The notes beneath the pieces were generated by a model. The model had not been told where the DNA came from, did no database searches, and was given only the letters and a program-made list of their open reading frames with translations. The position numbers and the translations under genes are program-made. DNA of 64,000 nucleotides, taken from NCBI GenBank assembly GCA_039189655.1, contig JBCCYN010000003.1, positions 1 to 64,000 of the forward strand, read 5' to 3'. Origin of the DNA: Acuticoccus sp039189655 (GTDB taxonomy: Bacteria > Pseudomonadota > Alphaproteobacteria > Rhizobiales > Amorphaceae). This document shows positions 51,934 through 60,121 of the stretch, piece after piece (position 1 is the stretch's first letter; every line of letters starts with the position of its first letter).

Positions 51934-53121
51934 CTATTCAGCGGCCTGTGCCAACGCTGCCGACCTGCGGGTGGAAACAACCACCTTAATCGCATCGTCG
52001 ATGCGCTCGCGTGCATACTTTAGGGCCGTTTCGAGTTGCTCCATCGGGAATGTGTGGGTGTGGATTTTGGTGGCGTCAAAGCGCTTTTGCGCCATGAAGG
52101 CCATCGCGCGGTGAGTCGCCGAACGACCTTCTCCGCGAATCCCATAAAGATAAATGTTATTGACCGCGAGATATCCAATGTCGAACGGCACCGGTTCTTT
52201 GGGAAAGGCGGCCAAGCACACCCGCCCCCCGCGATTGGTCATGTGCACCGCCTGGTTCACGGTGGTTTCATTGCCGGCGGCGTCGATCACATAGTCAGCC
52301 CCCTTGCCGCCGGTGACCTCCCGGACTCGGCCGACAACATCTTCTTTTCTTGCGTCGATGGTCATGTCGGCACCGAGTTCCAATCCGATGCGATTGCGGT
52401 TTTCCCGCGTTCCCACAAGGATGACCGGTGACGCCCCAAGGGACTTCGCCACCGCCACGGCGAGGAGGCCGATGGGGCCGGGGCCAATCACCACAACGCT
52501 TTCGCCCGCCACCAATCCGCCCAACTCGGTCAGACCATACATCGATGTGCCCGCGGTGACGACGAGTGTAGCTTCTTCATCGCCCATTTCGTCGGGCACT
52601 TTAATCATAGTGTTCACATTGTTGATGGCGAATTGCGCGAAGCCGCCATTTGTTGTGAAGCCGTTGGCGCGATGTCCCTTATTCTTATCGCCATAGTTAA
52701 GGCCATAGTTGTGGCACGATGTATACATGCCCATGCGGCATCGCTTACATTGCCCGCATCCTGCATGGATCTCTACCGTGACCCGGTCTCCAACCGCAAA
52801 CTCATCGACACCAGGGCCGAGTGCTGCGATGGTCCCCATGTACTCATGCCCGGGTGTGAACCCTTTGTTGAATGGTTTGCCGCCTTCAATGAGCGCTGGT
52901 GTGCCATAGCTGATCACCTCAAGGTCGGTGGCGCAGATCGCCACCGCATCGATGCGCACGAGTGCTTCGGCCCGTCCGGGGACCGGCACAGGTTTATCGA
53001 CGAGTAAAAGTTCGTCTGGATCGCCGAGCACCCAGGCCTTCATGCTGGCCGGAACCTGCATACCGACTGAATTTGTCTCGCCACTTCTAGCGTTTTGGTC
53101 GGCATTGACTTTGGTCATCAA
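51934..53121 (-). CDS. zinc-dependent medium-chain alcohol/polyol dehydrogenase
   Basis: A 395-residue MDR dehydrogenase. The catalytic zinc site is suggested by ICATD and GHEYMG, the structural zinc lobe by CGQCKRCRMGMYTSC, and the NAD loop by GPGPIGLLAVAVA. The roughly 28 N-terminal residues before KAWVLGDP are an extension; Met21 (MQVPASMKAW) is an alternative start. It is the first gene of a five-enzyme minus-strand operon and diverges from a GntR-type regulator, with palindromic sites 28 bases upstream of its ATG. Confidence 0.92.
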   Translation of the reverse strand: MMTKVNADQNARSGETNSVGMQVPASMKAWVLGDPDELLLVDKPVPVPGRAEALVRIDAVAICATDLEVISYGTPALIEGGKPFNKGFTPGHEYMGTIAALGPGVDEFAVGDRVTVEIHAGCGQCKRCRMGMYTSCHNYGLNYGDKNKGHRANGFTTNGGFAQFAINNVNTMIKVPDEMGDEEATLVVTAGTSMYGLTELGGLVAGESVVVIGPGPIGLLAVAVAKSLGASPVILVGTRENRNRIGLELGADMTIDARKEDVVGRVREVTGGKGADYVIDAAGNETTVNQAVHMTNRGGRVCLAAFPKEPVPFDIGYLAVNNIYLYGIRGEGRSATHRAMAFMAQKRFDATKIHTHTFPMEQLETALKYARERIDDAIKVVVSTRRSAALAQAAE

Positions 53122-53148
53122 GCGCTACCTCGCCGCCATCTCTCAATG

Positions 53149-53164
53149 AGTTGGCCAACCCATC
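53149..53164. promoter_or_regulatory. GntR/FadR-type operator, site 1 (degenerate)
   Basis: AG-TTGGCCAACC-CATC shares its ten-base core with site 2 but has weaker outer arms. It lies 28 bases upstream of the alcohol dehydrogenase start, where it would block that promoter. Confidence 0.45.
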
Positions 53165-53188
53165 GAGAATCGATCATCACACGCACCA

Positions 53189-53204
53189 AATTGGCCAACC
53201 AATT
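53189..53204. promoter_or_regulatory. GntR/FadR-type operator, site 2
   Basis: AATTGG-CCAA-CCAATT is a 16-base palindrome with 6-base arms. It differs from site 3 at only two central positions and is 40 bases from site 1. It is in the middle of the divergent region between the alcohol dehydrogenase and the GntR-type gene. Confidence 0.6.
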
Positions 53205-53321
53205 AGAGCGGGTTGGTGCTCTGTTTGGAACTTATCCCTATTGAGCCTGATAGTAAATGCAACTGTGCGTCTTGCCTCGTGGTTTTTTCAAGAGTAGCGT
53301 CTCCACACACGTTTCATCGCT

Positions 53322-53337
53322 AATTGGTAAACCAATT
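53322..53337. promoter_or_regulatory. GntR/FadR-type operator, site 3
   Basis: AATTGGT-AA-ACCAATT is a perfect palindrome whose core TTGGTAAACCAA matches the TnGTnnnACnA-like pattern of FadR-subfamily sites. It ends 13 bases before the ATG of the regulator gene, so it probably mediates autoregulation. Confidence 0.65.
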
Positions 53338-53350
53338 TGGTCCTAGCTTT

Positions 53351-54022
53351 ATGGTGGCGATAACGCTGGCTGGCTTGCGCGATTTCCTGCGCGACACGGG
53401 GCTTGAGCCCGGTGATCGTCTTCCTCCGGAACGGGCGCTCTCAAATGCGCTCGGAATTTCTCGCGCCGAATTGCGCAAGGCACTCACCATCATGGAAGCG
53501 AACGGCGATATCGAGCGGCAAGTGGGGCGGGGGACTTATCTGGCCGAGGCAAGTGGCAAGAACCAGAGCACAGACATGGCTGCGCTGGTCGCGCGCACTA
53601 GTCCCCACGAAGCAATGATGGCGCGGCTCGCCCTAGAACCCCAACTGGCCGGGATGGCCGCAATCCATGCAGCACCACACCAGCTTGCCCGCGTGCGCAG
53701 TTTGGCGAGCGAGATGCGATCGTCCGGAACTTGGGAAGCGTATGAAGATCTTGACGCCCGGTTCCACGAAACCATCGCAAAAGCGGCCCGGAACGCGCTT
53801 CTTGAGGAACTTCATCGCATCGTCAATGCGGTTCGAGTCTCCGTCGTTTGGGCGCGGCTTGACGTTCCACGAGGTGGGCCGCCCGCGAGTTACCACTCGT
53901 TCGGTGAGCACGATGCCATCGTCGCGGCCCTTGAAAGACGTGATCGGGCCGCTGCTCAGGACGCCATGCGCGCACATCTAAAGTCAGTCAGCGCGACATT
54001 GACCCGCGAAGATGCTCTCTAG
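53351..54022 (+). CDS. GntR-family regulator, FadR/FCD type
   Basis: A 223-residue regulator. The N-terminal winged helix (about 8-68) is GDRLPPERALSNALGISRAELRKALTIMEANG. The C-terminal all-helical FCD domain (about 85-215) has metal-binding positions in DLDARFHETIA and SFGEHDAIVAAL. Such proteins respond to organic acids. The ATG at 53351 was chosen because the earlier TTG at 53324 lies inside the operator palindrome. It leads a plus-strand operon and diverges from the alcohol dehydrogenase operon, which it probably also controls. Confidence 0.9.
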   Translation: MVAITLAGLRDFLRDTGLEPGDRLPPERALSNALGISRAELRKALTIMEANGDIERQVGRGTYLAEASGKNQSTDMAALVARTSPHEAMMARLALEPQLAGMAAIHAAPHQLARVRSLASEMRSSGTWEAYEDLDARFHETIAKAARNALLEELHRIVNAVRVSVVWARLDVPRGGPPASYHSFGEHDAIVAALERRDRAAAQDAMRAHLKSVSATLTREDAL

Positions 54023-54036
54023 CGACGGAACCAGAA

Positions 54037-54675
54037 ATGATCGATCTCTACACGTGGACGACGCCCAATGGCCGTAAGGTCTCGATTCTATTGGAAGAAC
54101 TCGGTTTAGAGTATCAGGTCCATGCCATCGATATCACCAAAGGCGAGCAGCACGATCCGGAATTCTTGAAGGTATCACCTAACAACAAAATCCCCGCTAT
54201 CGTCGATCGCGACTCAGGAATGACGATGATGGAGAGCGGCGCGATCATGCTCCATTTGGCTGATAAGCATGGTCGGTTTTTGCCGTCAGGTGGTGCTCGT
54301 GGGCAGGCTATCGAGTGGTTGATGTGGCAGATGGGTGGTCTTGGGCCAATTCTTGGTCAAGTCCATCACTTTGTAAAGTACAACAAAGGTAAGTCAGCCT
54401 ACTCGGAGGAGAGGTATTCAAAGGAAGCAAACCGCCTTTACACGGTGTTGGACGGGCAGCTTGCATCCCGTGACTTTATTGCCGGAGATGGTCGCGGCGA
54501 ATATTCGATAACCGATATGGCGTGCTGGCCGTGGGCATCACGCTTCGAGTGGCAAGAAGTAGATCTTAACGACTACCCCAACGTTCGAGATTGGTATGTT
54601 CGCATTGCCGAACGACCGGCCACTCAACGCGGCTATGATGTTCCGCACCATGTCAACGATGTGCCTCTGCCCTGA
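54037..54675 (+). CDS. glutathione S-transferase (YfcG/YghU-like)
   Basis: A 212-residue GST. The thioredoxin-fold domain (about 1-80) has TWTTPNGRKVSILLEELG and the glutathione-binding MMESGAIMLHLA, and is followed by the all-helical C-terminal domain (YSITDMACWPW). The TPNG sequence and length fit disulfide-bond reductases of the YfcG group. It lies 14 bases after the regulator gene. Its role may be detoxifying an electrophilic intermediate or glutathione-dependent isomerisation; not resolved. Confidence 0.87.
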   Translation: MIDLYTWTTPNGRKVSILLEELGLEYQVHAIDITKGEQHDPEFLKVSPNNKIPAIVDRDSGMTMMESGAIMLHLADKHGRFLPSGGARGQAIEWLMWQMGGLGPILGQVHHFVKYNKGKSAYSEERYSKEANRLYTVLDGQLASRDFIAGDGRGEYSITDMACWPWASRFEWQEVDLNDYPNVRDWYVRIAERPATQRGYDVPHHVNDVPLP

Positions 54676-54831
54676 GTTCAGCGCAATGGTAGAGGGGCGC
54701 GGGCAAATAGAATTTTATTTGACGCCATCAGGTTTAGCGATGGCGCGGTTCAGACACGCTGATTGGCGCTGCTTCGGTCGATCCAATAGCGGTGGGCAAC
54801 GGGAAAAATTCAATGCCACGGGGAGGGCCCG

Positions 54832-55416
54832 ATGCCGTATGTGGCACCGCTAGGCCTGGAAAATACCAAAGACGCGCAGGATGACATCGCCTGGCTCGCG
54901 TCGGCGACCGGATTTGTCGCCAATTCCATGCTCACGCTGTCGCACCGTCCAGAAATCGCCAAGGCGGTGCTTGAACTGATCCGTGCAGTGGTTCGAAATC
55001 CGGACGGGACGGTCGATCCCGCGCTTCGGTGGATGGTGGCGCACGTAACGAGCCTCGCGAACGGATGCCAGTATTGCTCCGCGCACACTTTTAAAAACGG
55101 CGCCGACAATGGCGTACCGACTGAGAAACTTGAGGCTTTGTGGGAGTTTGAGAACAGCGATGTCTTTTCTGCTGCGGAGAAGGCCGCGTTGCGCGTTGCT
55201 GTTACGGGGGGGCAGTGCCCGTCCTATGCGACGCCGGAAGATATGGCGGAATTGCATAAGCATTTCAGTCAAGCTCAGGTGGTGGAGATCGGCGCTGTTA
55301 TTGCACTTTTTGGCTTTAACAACCGTTGGAATGCGTTGATGGAAACTGACATCGAACAGCGCGTTACCGACTTTATCGAGATCCGAAACTACCACCCGCC
55401 AAACTCAAAAAGCTAA
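54832..55416 (+). CDS. carboxymuconolactone decarboxylase/AhpD-like protein
   Basis: A 194-residue all-helical protein of the CMD/AhpD superfamily with the redox motif NGCQYCSAHTFKNGA (Cys-x2-Cys-x3-His). That motif argues for an AhpD-like peroxidase or peroxidase-reductase rather than a true decarboxylase. A strong GGGGAGGG ribosome site precedes the ATG. It follows the GST gene after 156 bases with no visible gene and is part of the GntR-led operon. Confidence 0.85.
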   Translation: MPYVAPLGLENTKDAQDDIAWLASATGFVANSMLTLSHRPEIAKAVLELIRAVVRNPDGTVDPALRWMVAHVTSLANGCQYCSAHTFKNGADNGVPTEKLEALWEFENSDVFSAAEKAALRVAVTGGQCPSYATPEDMAELHKHFSQAQVVEIGAVIALFGFNNRWNALMETDIEQRVTDFIEIRNYHPPNSKS

Positions 55417-55467
55417 GTATCGGGTGTGGTGAAGACGCAATAGAAGATGAGTAACAGGGAGAACGTC

Positions 55468-56583
55468 ATGACCGATAAACACAGGGGCGTTGACCGGCGC
55501 GCGTTCGTTGTTGGTGCCGCGGCAGGTACTGTTGGCCTGCAAATTGTGATGCCAAATCTCGCCTTGGCGGCGGAATACCCACAGCGGCCGATTACGATCG
55601 TTGTCATGTATTCCGCCGGTGGCGGCACGGACACGATCATGCGCAAGCTGGCCGAGGAGATGGCGAACGCGAAGGGATGGACCATTAACGTAGTGAATCG
55701 GCCAGGTGCTGTCGGCGGTGTGGCGACCCAGTTCGTGGGTGCCGCGAGGCCCGATGGCTACACGGTCCTCGGTGGTGCCAACTACAACCGCTTCGTGCGC
55801 GTGCTCGGTCACGCCGATTTCGTTCCATGGGAAGATTGGTTACCGTTCAAGGCGGGCAATGCGCTGGCTTCTTGGTCGGTGCGTGCAGACAGCCCCTATC
55901 AAACCCTCAACGATGTCATTGAAGCCGCAAAAGAGCGACCGGGTGAACTTACGATATCGACATCCGGTACCGGCGGTGTCTGGCACGAACTAGCGCTGAT
56001 CATTGCGAATATCGCCGGTGTTGAACTCAAATACGTTCCCTATAAGGGTGGAAAACCTGCAACCCTGGCCGGGCTGCAAGGCGAGACAGACATCGCCGGT
56101 GGTGGTTTGCATGAACATATCGATCTTATTCGCGCCGGAGAGCTTCGTAACCTTGCCCACACCGGCCTTGAAGATATTACGTTGGATGATGGGACGGTGC
56201 TTCCTTCAATCGCGACCGTCCTTCCAGAGGCGAAGAAGATTCTTCCGGTCGGTGCTACGTACAATTTCATGGTGAAGCGCGATCTTCCACCGGAAGTCTT
56301 ACAAGAGCTAGCAGATGCCTTTGTGGCGGCGGCAAGCTCTGAGGGTTTCAATGAACTACTTGAATCCAAGTTCTTCCAGTCGGATATCAAGATCGGTGAG
56401 GAGGCCGACCGCGAAGGTGCAAAGATGGAAGCCATAACGGTCGACATTTTCAACAAGCACCAAGCTCAGATTGGCGCGGAAGTGAAATCTGCAGAAGAGC
56501 TTGGGCTTCCAAAGCCCGAAGACTTTGACAGTTGGTGGCCGCCCCAAGGCTACACGCCGCCCCCGATCAAGGCCGGTTCCTAG
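55468..56583 (+). CDS. TTT transporter substrate-binding protein (TctC family), second system
   Basis: Periplasmic receptor of about 371 residues. The start at 55468 was chosen because of the GGGAG site seven bases upstream; an in-frame start at 55447 adds seven residues. The N-terminus G-V-D-R-R-A-F-V-V-G-A-A-A-G is twin-arginine-like, unusual for a family that normally uses Sec. Family blocks are EYPQRPITIVVMYSAGGGTD and VPYKGGKPATLAGL. It carries a C-terminal extension of about 40 residues beyond typical TctC. Ligand unknown. Confidence 0.9.
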   Translation: MTDKHRGVDRRAFVVGAAAGTVGLQIVMPNLALAAEYPQRPITIVVMYSAGGGTDTIMRKLAEEMANAKGWTINVVNRPGAVGGVATQFVGAARPDGYTVLGGANYNRFVRVLGHADFVPWEDWLPFKAGNALASWSVRADSPYQTLNDVIEAAKERPGELTISTSGTGGVWHELALIIANIAGVELKYVPYKGGKPATLAGLQGETDIAGGGLHEHIDLIRAGELRNLAHTGLEDITLDDGTVLPSIATVLPEAKKILPVGATYNFMVKRDLPPEVLQELADAFVAAASSEGFNELLESKFFQSDIKIGEEADREGAKMEAITVDIFNKHQAQIGAEVKSAEELGLPKPEDFDSWWPPQGYTPPPIKAGS

Positions 56584-56649
56584 TCTCTTGACCTTCCTGG
56601 CTTTGCAGCCAAATCAGGCGGCAAAGCGTAGGGTTACGGAATTGAGACG

Positions 56650-57216
56650 GTGAGCGACAGCGCGAAGGATGACGTGCAGTTCGAGGGTGAAGAGGCAGGT
56701 GCAGGGTATGCCTCGCCCACCCTCGACTTGATCGCCACCGCCTTCTTGGTTGCGCTTTCCATTGCTGTAATGGCGGGTTCGGTGGCTCTTCCTGTCCCTG
56801 GCGATCTTGTCACAGCGCCTGGTCTTTTGCCGTTCCTCGTGGCCGCTTCGCTCTTTTTGATGGCGCTCGGGCTCGGCGCTTCTGCTGTGGCTCGGCGACG
56901 CGCGGGAATACACGCCGCGGCGTTCGCCGACCGCGATATCCCCACTGACTTGCGATCCCTCGCCCTCGCTGGCGCGGTCGCCATCTATATCGCGGCGCTT
57001 CAGTTGATGGCGTTCCAGTATGATGTCGTAGTCGGCGGTGCTCGATACTCCATATCAGCATTCGAGCCGGCCACCATCATCACGCTGGCAGTGATCATTC
57101 ATCTGTCATGGCGCGGTCCAATTTGGATTACTTGCTTAATCTCAGTGGTATGGACGCTTGCACTCTCCATCATCTTTCAGAAGGTGTTTAACATCCCACT
57201 GCCAGGCACGTTTTGA
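56650..57216 (+). CDS. TTT transporter small membrane subunit (TctB family), second system
   Basis: A 188-residue membrane protein with four hydrophobic segments after a charged N-terminus, in the position and pattern of TctB (LLPFLVAASLFLMALGL). It starts with GTG 66 bases after the tctC-type gene. Between it and the tctA-type gene is an unusual gap of 265 bases. Confidence 0.82.
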   Translation: MSDSAKDDVQFEGEEAGAGYASPTLDLIATAFLVALSIAVMAGSVALPVPGDLVTAPGLLPFLVAASLFLMALGLGASAVARRRAGIHAAAFADRDIPTDLRSLALAGAVAIYIAALQLMAFQYDVVVGGARYSISAFEPATIITLAVIIHLSWRGPIWITCLISVVWTLALSIIFQKVFNIPLPGTF

Positions 57217-57218
57217 TC

Positions 57219-57485
57219 ATGCAACGTCACCCGCTGTGTCAAACACGATCAAGTTTATTTTGTGCGCCGAACGTTGGTCGGCGGGCTTGTGCAGTTGTGA
57301 ACGCCATCGGGCGCGGCTTTGAGCGAAGATGTAGTCGGTTTCAGGCACAGCCTGATCGGCTCAAAGAATTTGCTGGCCCATTGGGCAAGACACTCTTCAA
57401 TCTATTCGGTGCCACCGAATCAGCGCGCAATGTATCTCGTGGCGAACACCAAGCTGCTCGCGCGGGTTTGGGTATACATCCATGA
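57219..57485 (+). CDS. 88-codon ORF between tctB- and tctA-type genes, unknown and doubtful
   Basis: The ATG lies two bases after the tctB-type stop, and the TGA overlaps the tctA-type start by four bases, so the frame fits exactly in a gap where TTT operons normally have none. The product would be basic and Cys/Arg-rich (GRRACAVVNAIGRGFERRC) with no recognised family or ribosome site. It may be a chance frame or the remnant of an insertion. Confidence 0.2.
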   Translation: MQRHPLCQTRSSLFCAPNVGRRACAVVNAIGRGFERRCSRFQAQPDRLKEFAGPLGKTLFNLFGATESARNVSRGEHQAARAGLGIHP

Positions 57486-58981
57486 TCGATGGTTTGCTAC
57501 TTGCCCTTTCCCCATCGCTTCTGGTGATGACGCTGTTTGGCGTATGTATTGGCATTATCTGGGGTGCGCTTCCTGGGCTCTCCACGACCATGGCGATGGG
57601 CCTTCTGATCGGCCTCTCGGCTGGGATGTCCCAGGATGTTGCCATCTCATTTATGCTTGGCGTTTACACAGGTAGCGTATTCGGCGGTGCGATTTCTGCA
57701 GTCCTCATCAATATTCCGGGGACGCCCGACGCGGTGCCGACGATGATCGAAGGGCACCAACTCGCCCAGCGTGGTGAGGGCGGGCAAGCACTCGGCATGG
57801 CCATCGCCGCCTCCTTCATCGGCGGTGGGATTGGCATACTCCTTCTCATCACCCTCATTCCTCTGATCCTAGCATTCGCCCTCAATTTCAAGAGTTGGGA
57901 GATGTTCTGGCTTGCGGTGATCGGTATTATGGTTGCCGGTTCCATGGCGGCGGGCTCGATGCCGCTGAAGGGCTGGATTGCTGGTTGGATCGGAATGCTC
58001 ATTGCATTTGTCGGACTGGATTCCATCCACGCCGTACCGCGTTTTAGCTTTGGCACATTCGCACTTTTCGATGGAATTTCGTACGTTGCTGTCCTCATTG
58101 GCCTGTTCGGCCTTGCCGAAATCTTGCGGACACTACCCGCCAAGGACATGCCGACTATTCCCTCTGAGGTGGGGCGTGTATTTCCACAGCTCGGCCTTCT
58201 CAAGCGCTTCGCCCCATCGGCGGTGCGGTCCGGTATTCTTGGCACCTTCATCGGTGCGATCCCGGGCGCTGGGGCGAACGTCGCTTCGTTTCTGGCCTAC
58301 GATATTGGCAGGCGCAGGGCGAAGCCTGTGGAAAAAGCGAAATGGGGGAAAGGGAGCTACGAAGCCCTCGTCTGCTCAGAGACAGCAAACAACGCGAACA
58401 TTGGCGGCTCGATGCTTCCGACGCTTGCGCTGGGCATTCCAGGCAATGCTGCGGCGGCGGCGCTTCTCGCGGCCCTCACACTCAAAAACGTCGTGGTGGG
58501 ACCGACCATCGAGATTGATCATCCGGGGCTGATATACTTTATCTATGCTGCCCTCATCATTGCCAATATGATGATGTATGTGGCTGCGTTTGCACTTATC
58601 GGCCCATGCGTCAAACTCTTCAGCTTGCCGCGTGGGATATTGATGCCGCTTATCTTGCCGGTCTGTGTAATTGGCGCCTATGCCGTCAAACTTTCCATGT
58701 TCGACGTATGGATCATGTTTGCTGCGGGCATCATGGGATGGCTCTTCACGGTCTTCCGCTTCCCCGTTGCGCCGGTGGTTCTCGGTGTAATACTTGCTCC
58801 GCTTGCCGACGAAAACCTGCGGCGCTCGCTCCTTGTATTTGAGGGGAAATCCCTGGGTTTCATCCTCTCCCAATGGATCGGCACCTTCCTCATGATTGCG
58901 GTTGCACTCGTCGTCATCGAAGGCGTTTTGCGCGCGGTCACCAGTGGTCGGCGCACCGCAGTGTCCGCGCGCGCCAACTAG
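57482..58981 (+). CDS. TTT transporter large membrane subunit (TctA family), second system
   Basis: A twelve-helix transporter of 499 residues. Blocks typical of TctA are WGALPGLSTTMAMGLLIGLS, GGAISAVLINIPGTPDAVPTMIEGHQLA and the second-repeat CSETANNANIGGSMLPTLALGIPGNAAAA. The ligand is probably a carboxylate. It is the membrane core of the system encoded from 55468, and it diverges enough from the first TctA to suggest a different substrate. Confidence 0.94.
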   Translation: MIDGLLLALSPSLLVMTLFGVCIGIIWGALPGLSTTMAMGLLIGLSAGMSQDVAISFMLGVYTGSVFGGAISAVLINIPGTPDAVPTMIEGHQLAQRGEGGQALGMAIAASFIGGGIGILLLITLIPLILAFALNFKSWEMFWLAVIGIMVAGSMAAGSMPLKGWIAGWIGMLIAFVGLDSIHAVPRFSFGTFALFDGISYVAVLIGLFGLAEILRTLPAKDMPTIPSEVGRVFPQLGLLKRFAPSAVRSGILGTFIGAIPGAGANVASFLAYDIGRRRAKPVEKAKWGKGSYEALVCSETANNANIGGSMLPTLALGIPGNAAAAALLAALTLKNVVVGPTIEIDHPGLIYFIYAALIIANMMMYVAAFALIGPCVKLFSLPRGILMPLILPVCVIGAYAVKLSMFDVWIMFAAGIMGWLFTVFRFPVAPVVLGVILAPLADENLRRSLLVFEGKSLGFILSQWIGTFLMIAVALVVIEGVLRAVTSGRRTAVSARAN

Positions 58982-58990
58982 AGAGGCACC

Positions 58991-60121
58991 ATGGCTTCAG
59001 CGAAAAAAGAGATCGGCCTTGCCATCGTCGGGTGTGGGACCATCGGGCGGATCCGCGGCGTTCTTGCCAGAGAGTATCCGGGCGTTGGCTGGATCGGCCT
59101 TTGCGACCTCAAGGCCGATATCGGCGAAAAACTCTCTCAAGATATTGGGGCGGAATTTTTTACAAAGGACTTCCGCGAGCTTCTCGCGAGACCAGAAGTC
59201 ACCGCAACCATTATCGCCACGGACGAGAACTTCCACTTTGAGCCGACCATGCTTGCCGTTGAGCGTGGCCACGATCTTTTTATCGAAAAACCGCTGGCGA
59301 CAGATGCTATACAGTCGGCGAAAATACTTTCCGCCATCGAAGATGCGGATGTCGATGCAGTGATCGGCTACACGCAGCGTTTTCGACGTCGATTCCTTGC
59401 CGTGAAGGAGCGCTTGATCACCGGCCAAATCGGCGACGTTCATACCGTCGTCACCCGCGCATTCATGAACCGCATGGTCCCCATTGCCACCGTTCAACGC
59501 ACCCAGGAACGTGCAACGCTCACGCCCATGGTGGTGTCCGGCACCCACAGCCTCGACATGTCTATGTGGTTGATGGAGGGCAAAACACCGGTCAGCGTCT
59601 ATGCAAAATCCACGGACAAGGTGCTCGGCGAATGGGGTACTAAGGATTCCACGCTCGGCATTTTTACCATGGACGACGGAACACTATTCTCCATGAATAT
59701 TTCGTGGGCACTGCCGGAAGTGTGGCCAGGAGCGGTTTACGGTATCGAAATTGGGATCGTCGGCTCGCAAGGCGTCATCGATATAGAAGACACCCACCGG
59801 GACCTTGTGATGGCAACAAACGTTGCCCAGGGGGCCGGATACGCGCCGGAAGGGTACAAGGCACCAGACCGACATGTGGAATTTTTGACAAGCTACCCGC
59901 CGGGCGATCTCCACATTGACCAGTTGTGGGGGCCCATGCGTGAGGAAACGAACGCTTGGTACCAGCGGCTTTACAACGGCGCCAAAACCCCCCATGCGAG
60001 CGCTCAGGATGGCCACCGCAATCTCCTTCTGACAATGGCCATGGATCTTTCCGCAAAGCGTGGTGAGGCGGTGGCATTGCCCCCCGATCCCGAAGAGCTG
60101 ATGCGCGAGTTGGTGGGATGA
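58991..60121 (+). CDS. Gfo/Idh/MocA-family oxidoreductase
   Basis: A 376-residue dehydrogenase. The Rossmann loop is IVGCGTIGRIRG (about 11-22), the FIEKPLATD motif carries the catalytic Lys, and VSGTHSLDMSMWLM has the conserved His. It follows the tctA-type gene by nine bases and overlaps the TRAP-binding-protein-like gene by four, so it belongs to the GntR-led operon and probably acts on the imported compound. It is the third member of this family in the window. Confidence 0.88.
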   Translation: MASAKKEIGLAIVGCGTIGRIRGVLAREYPGVGWIGLCDLKADIGEKLSQDIGAEFFTKDFRELLARPEVTATIIATDENFHFEPTMLAVERGHDLFIEKPLATDAIQSAKILSAIEDADVDAVIGYTQRFRRRFLAVKERLITGQIGDVHTVVTRAFMNRMVPIATVQRTQERATLTPMVVSGTHSLDMSMWLMEGKTPVSVYAKSTDKVLGEWGTKDSTLGIFTMDDGTLFSMNISWALPEVWPGAVYGIEIGIVGSQGVIDIEDTHRDLVMATNVAQGAGYAPEGYKAPDRHVEFLTSYPPGDLHIDQLWGPMREETNAWYQRLYNGAKTPHASAQDGHRNLLLTMAMDLSAKRGEAVALPPDPEELMRELVG

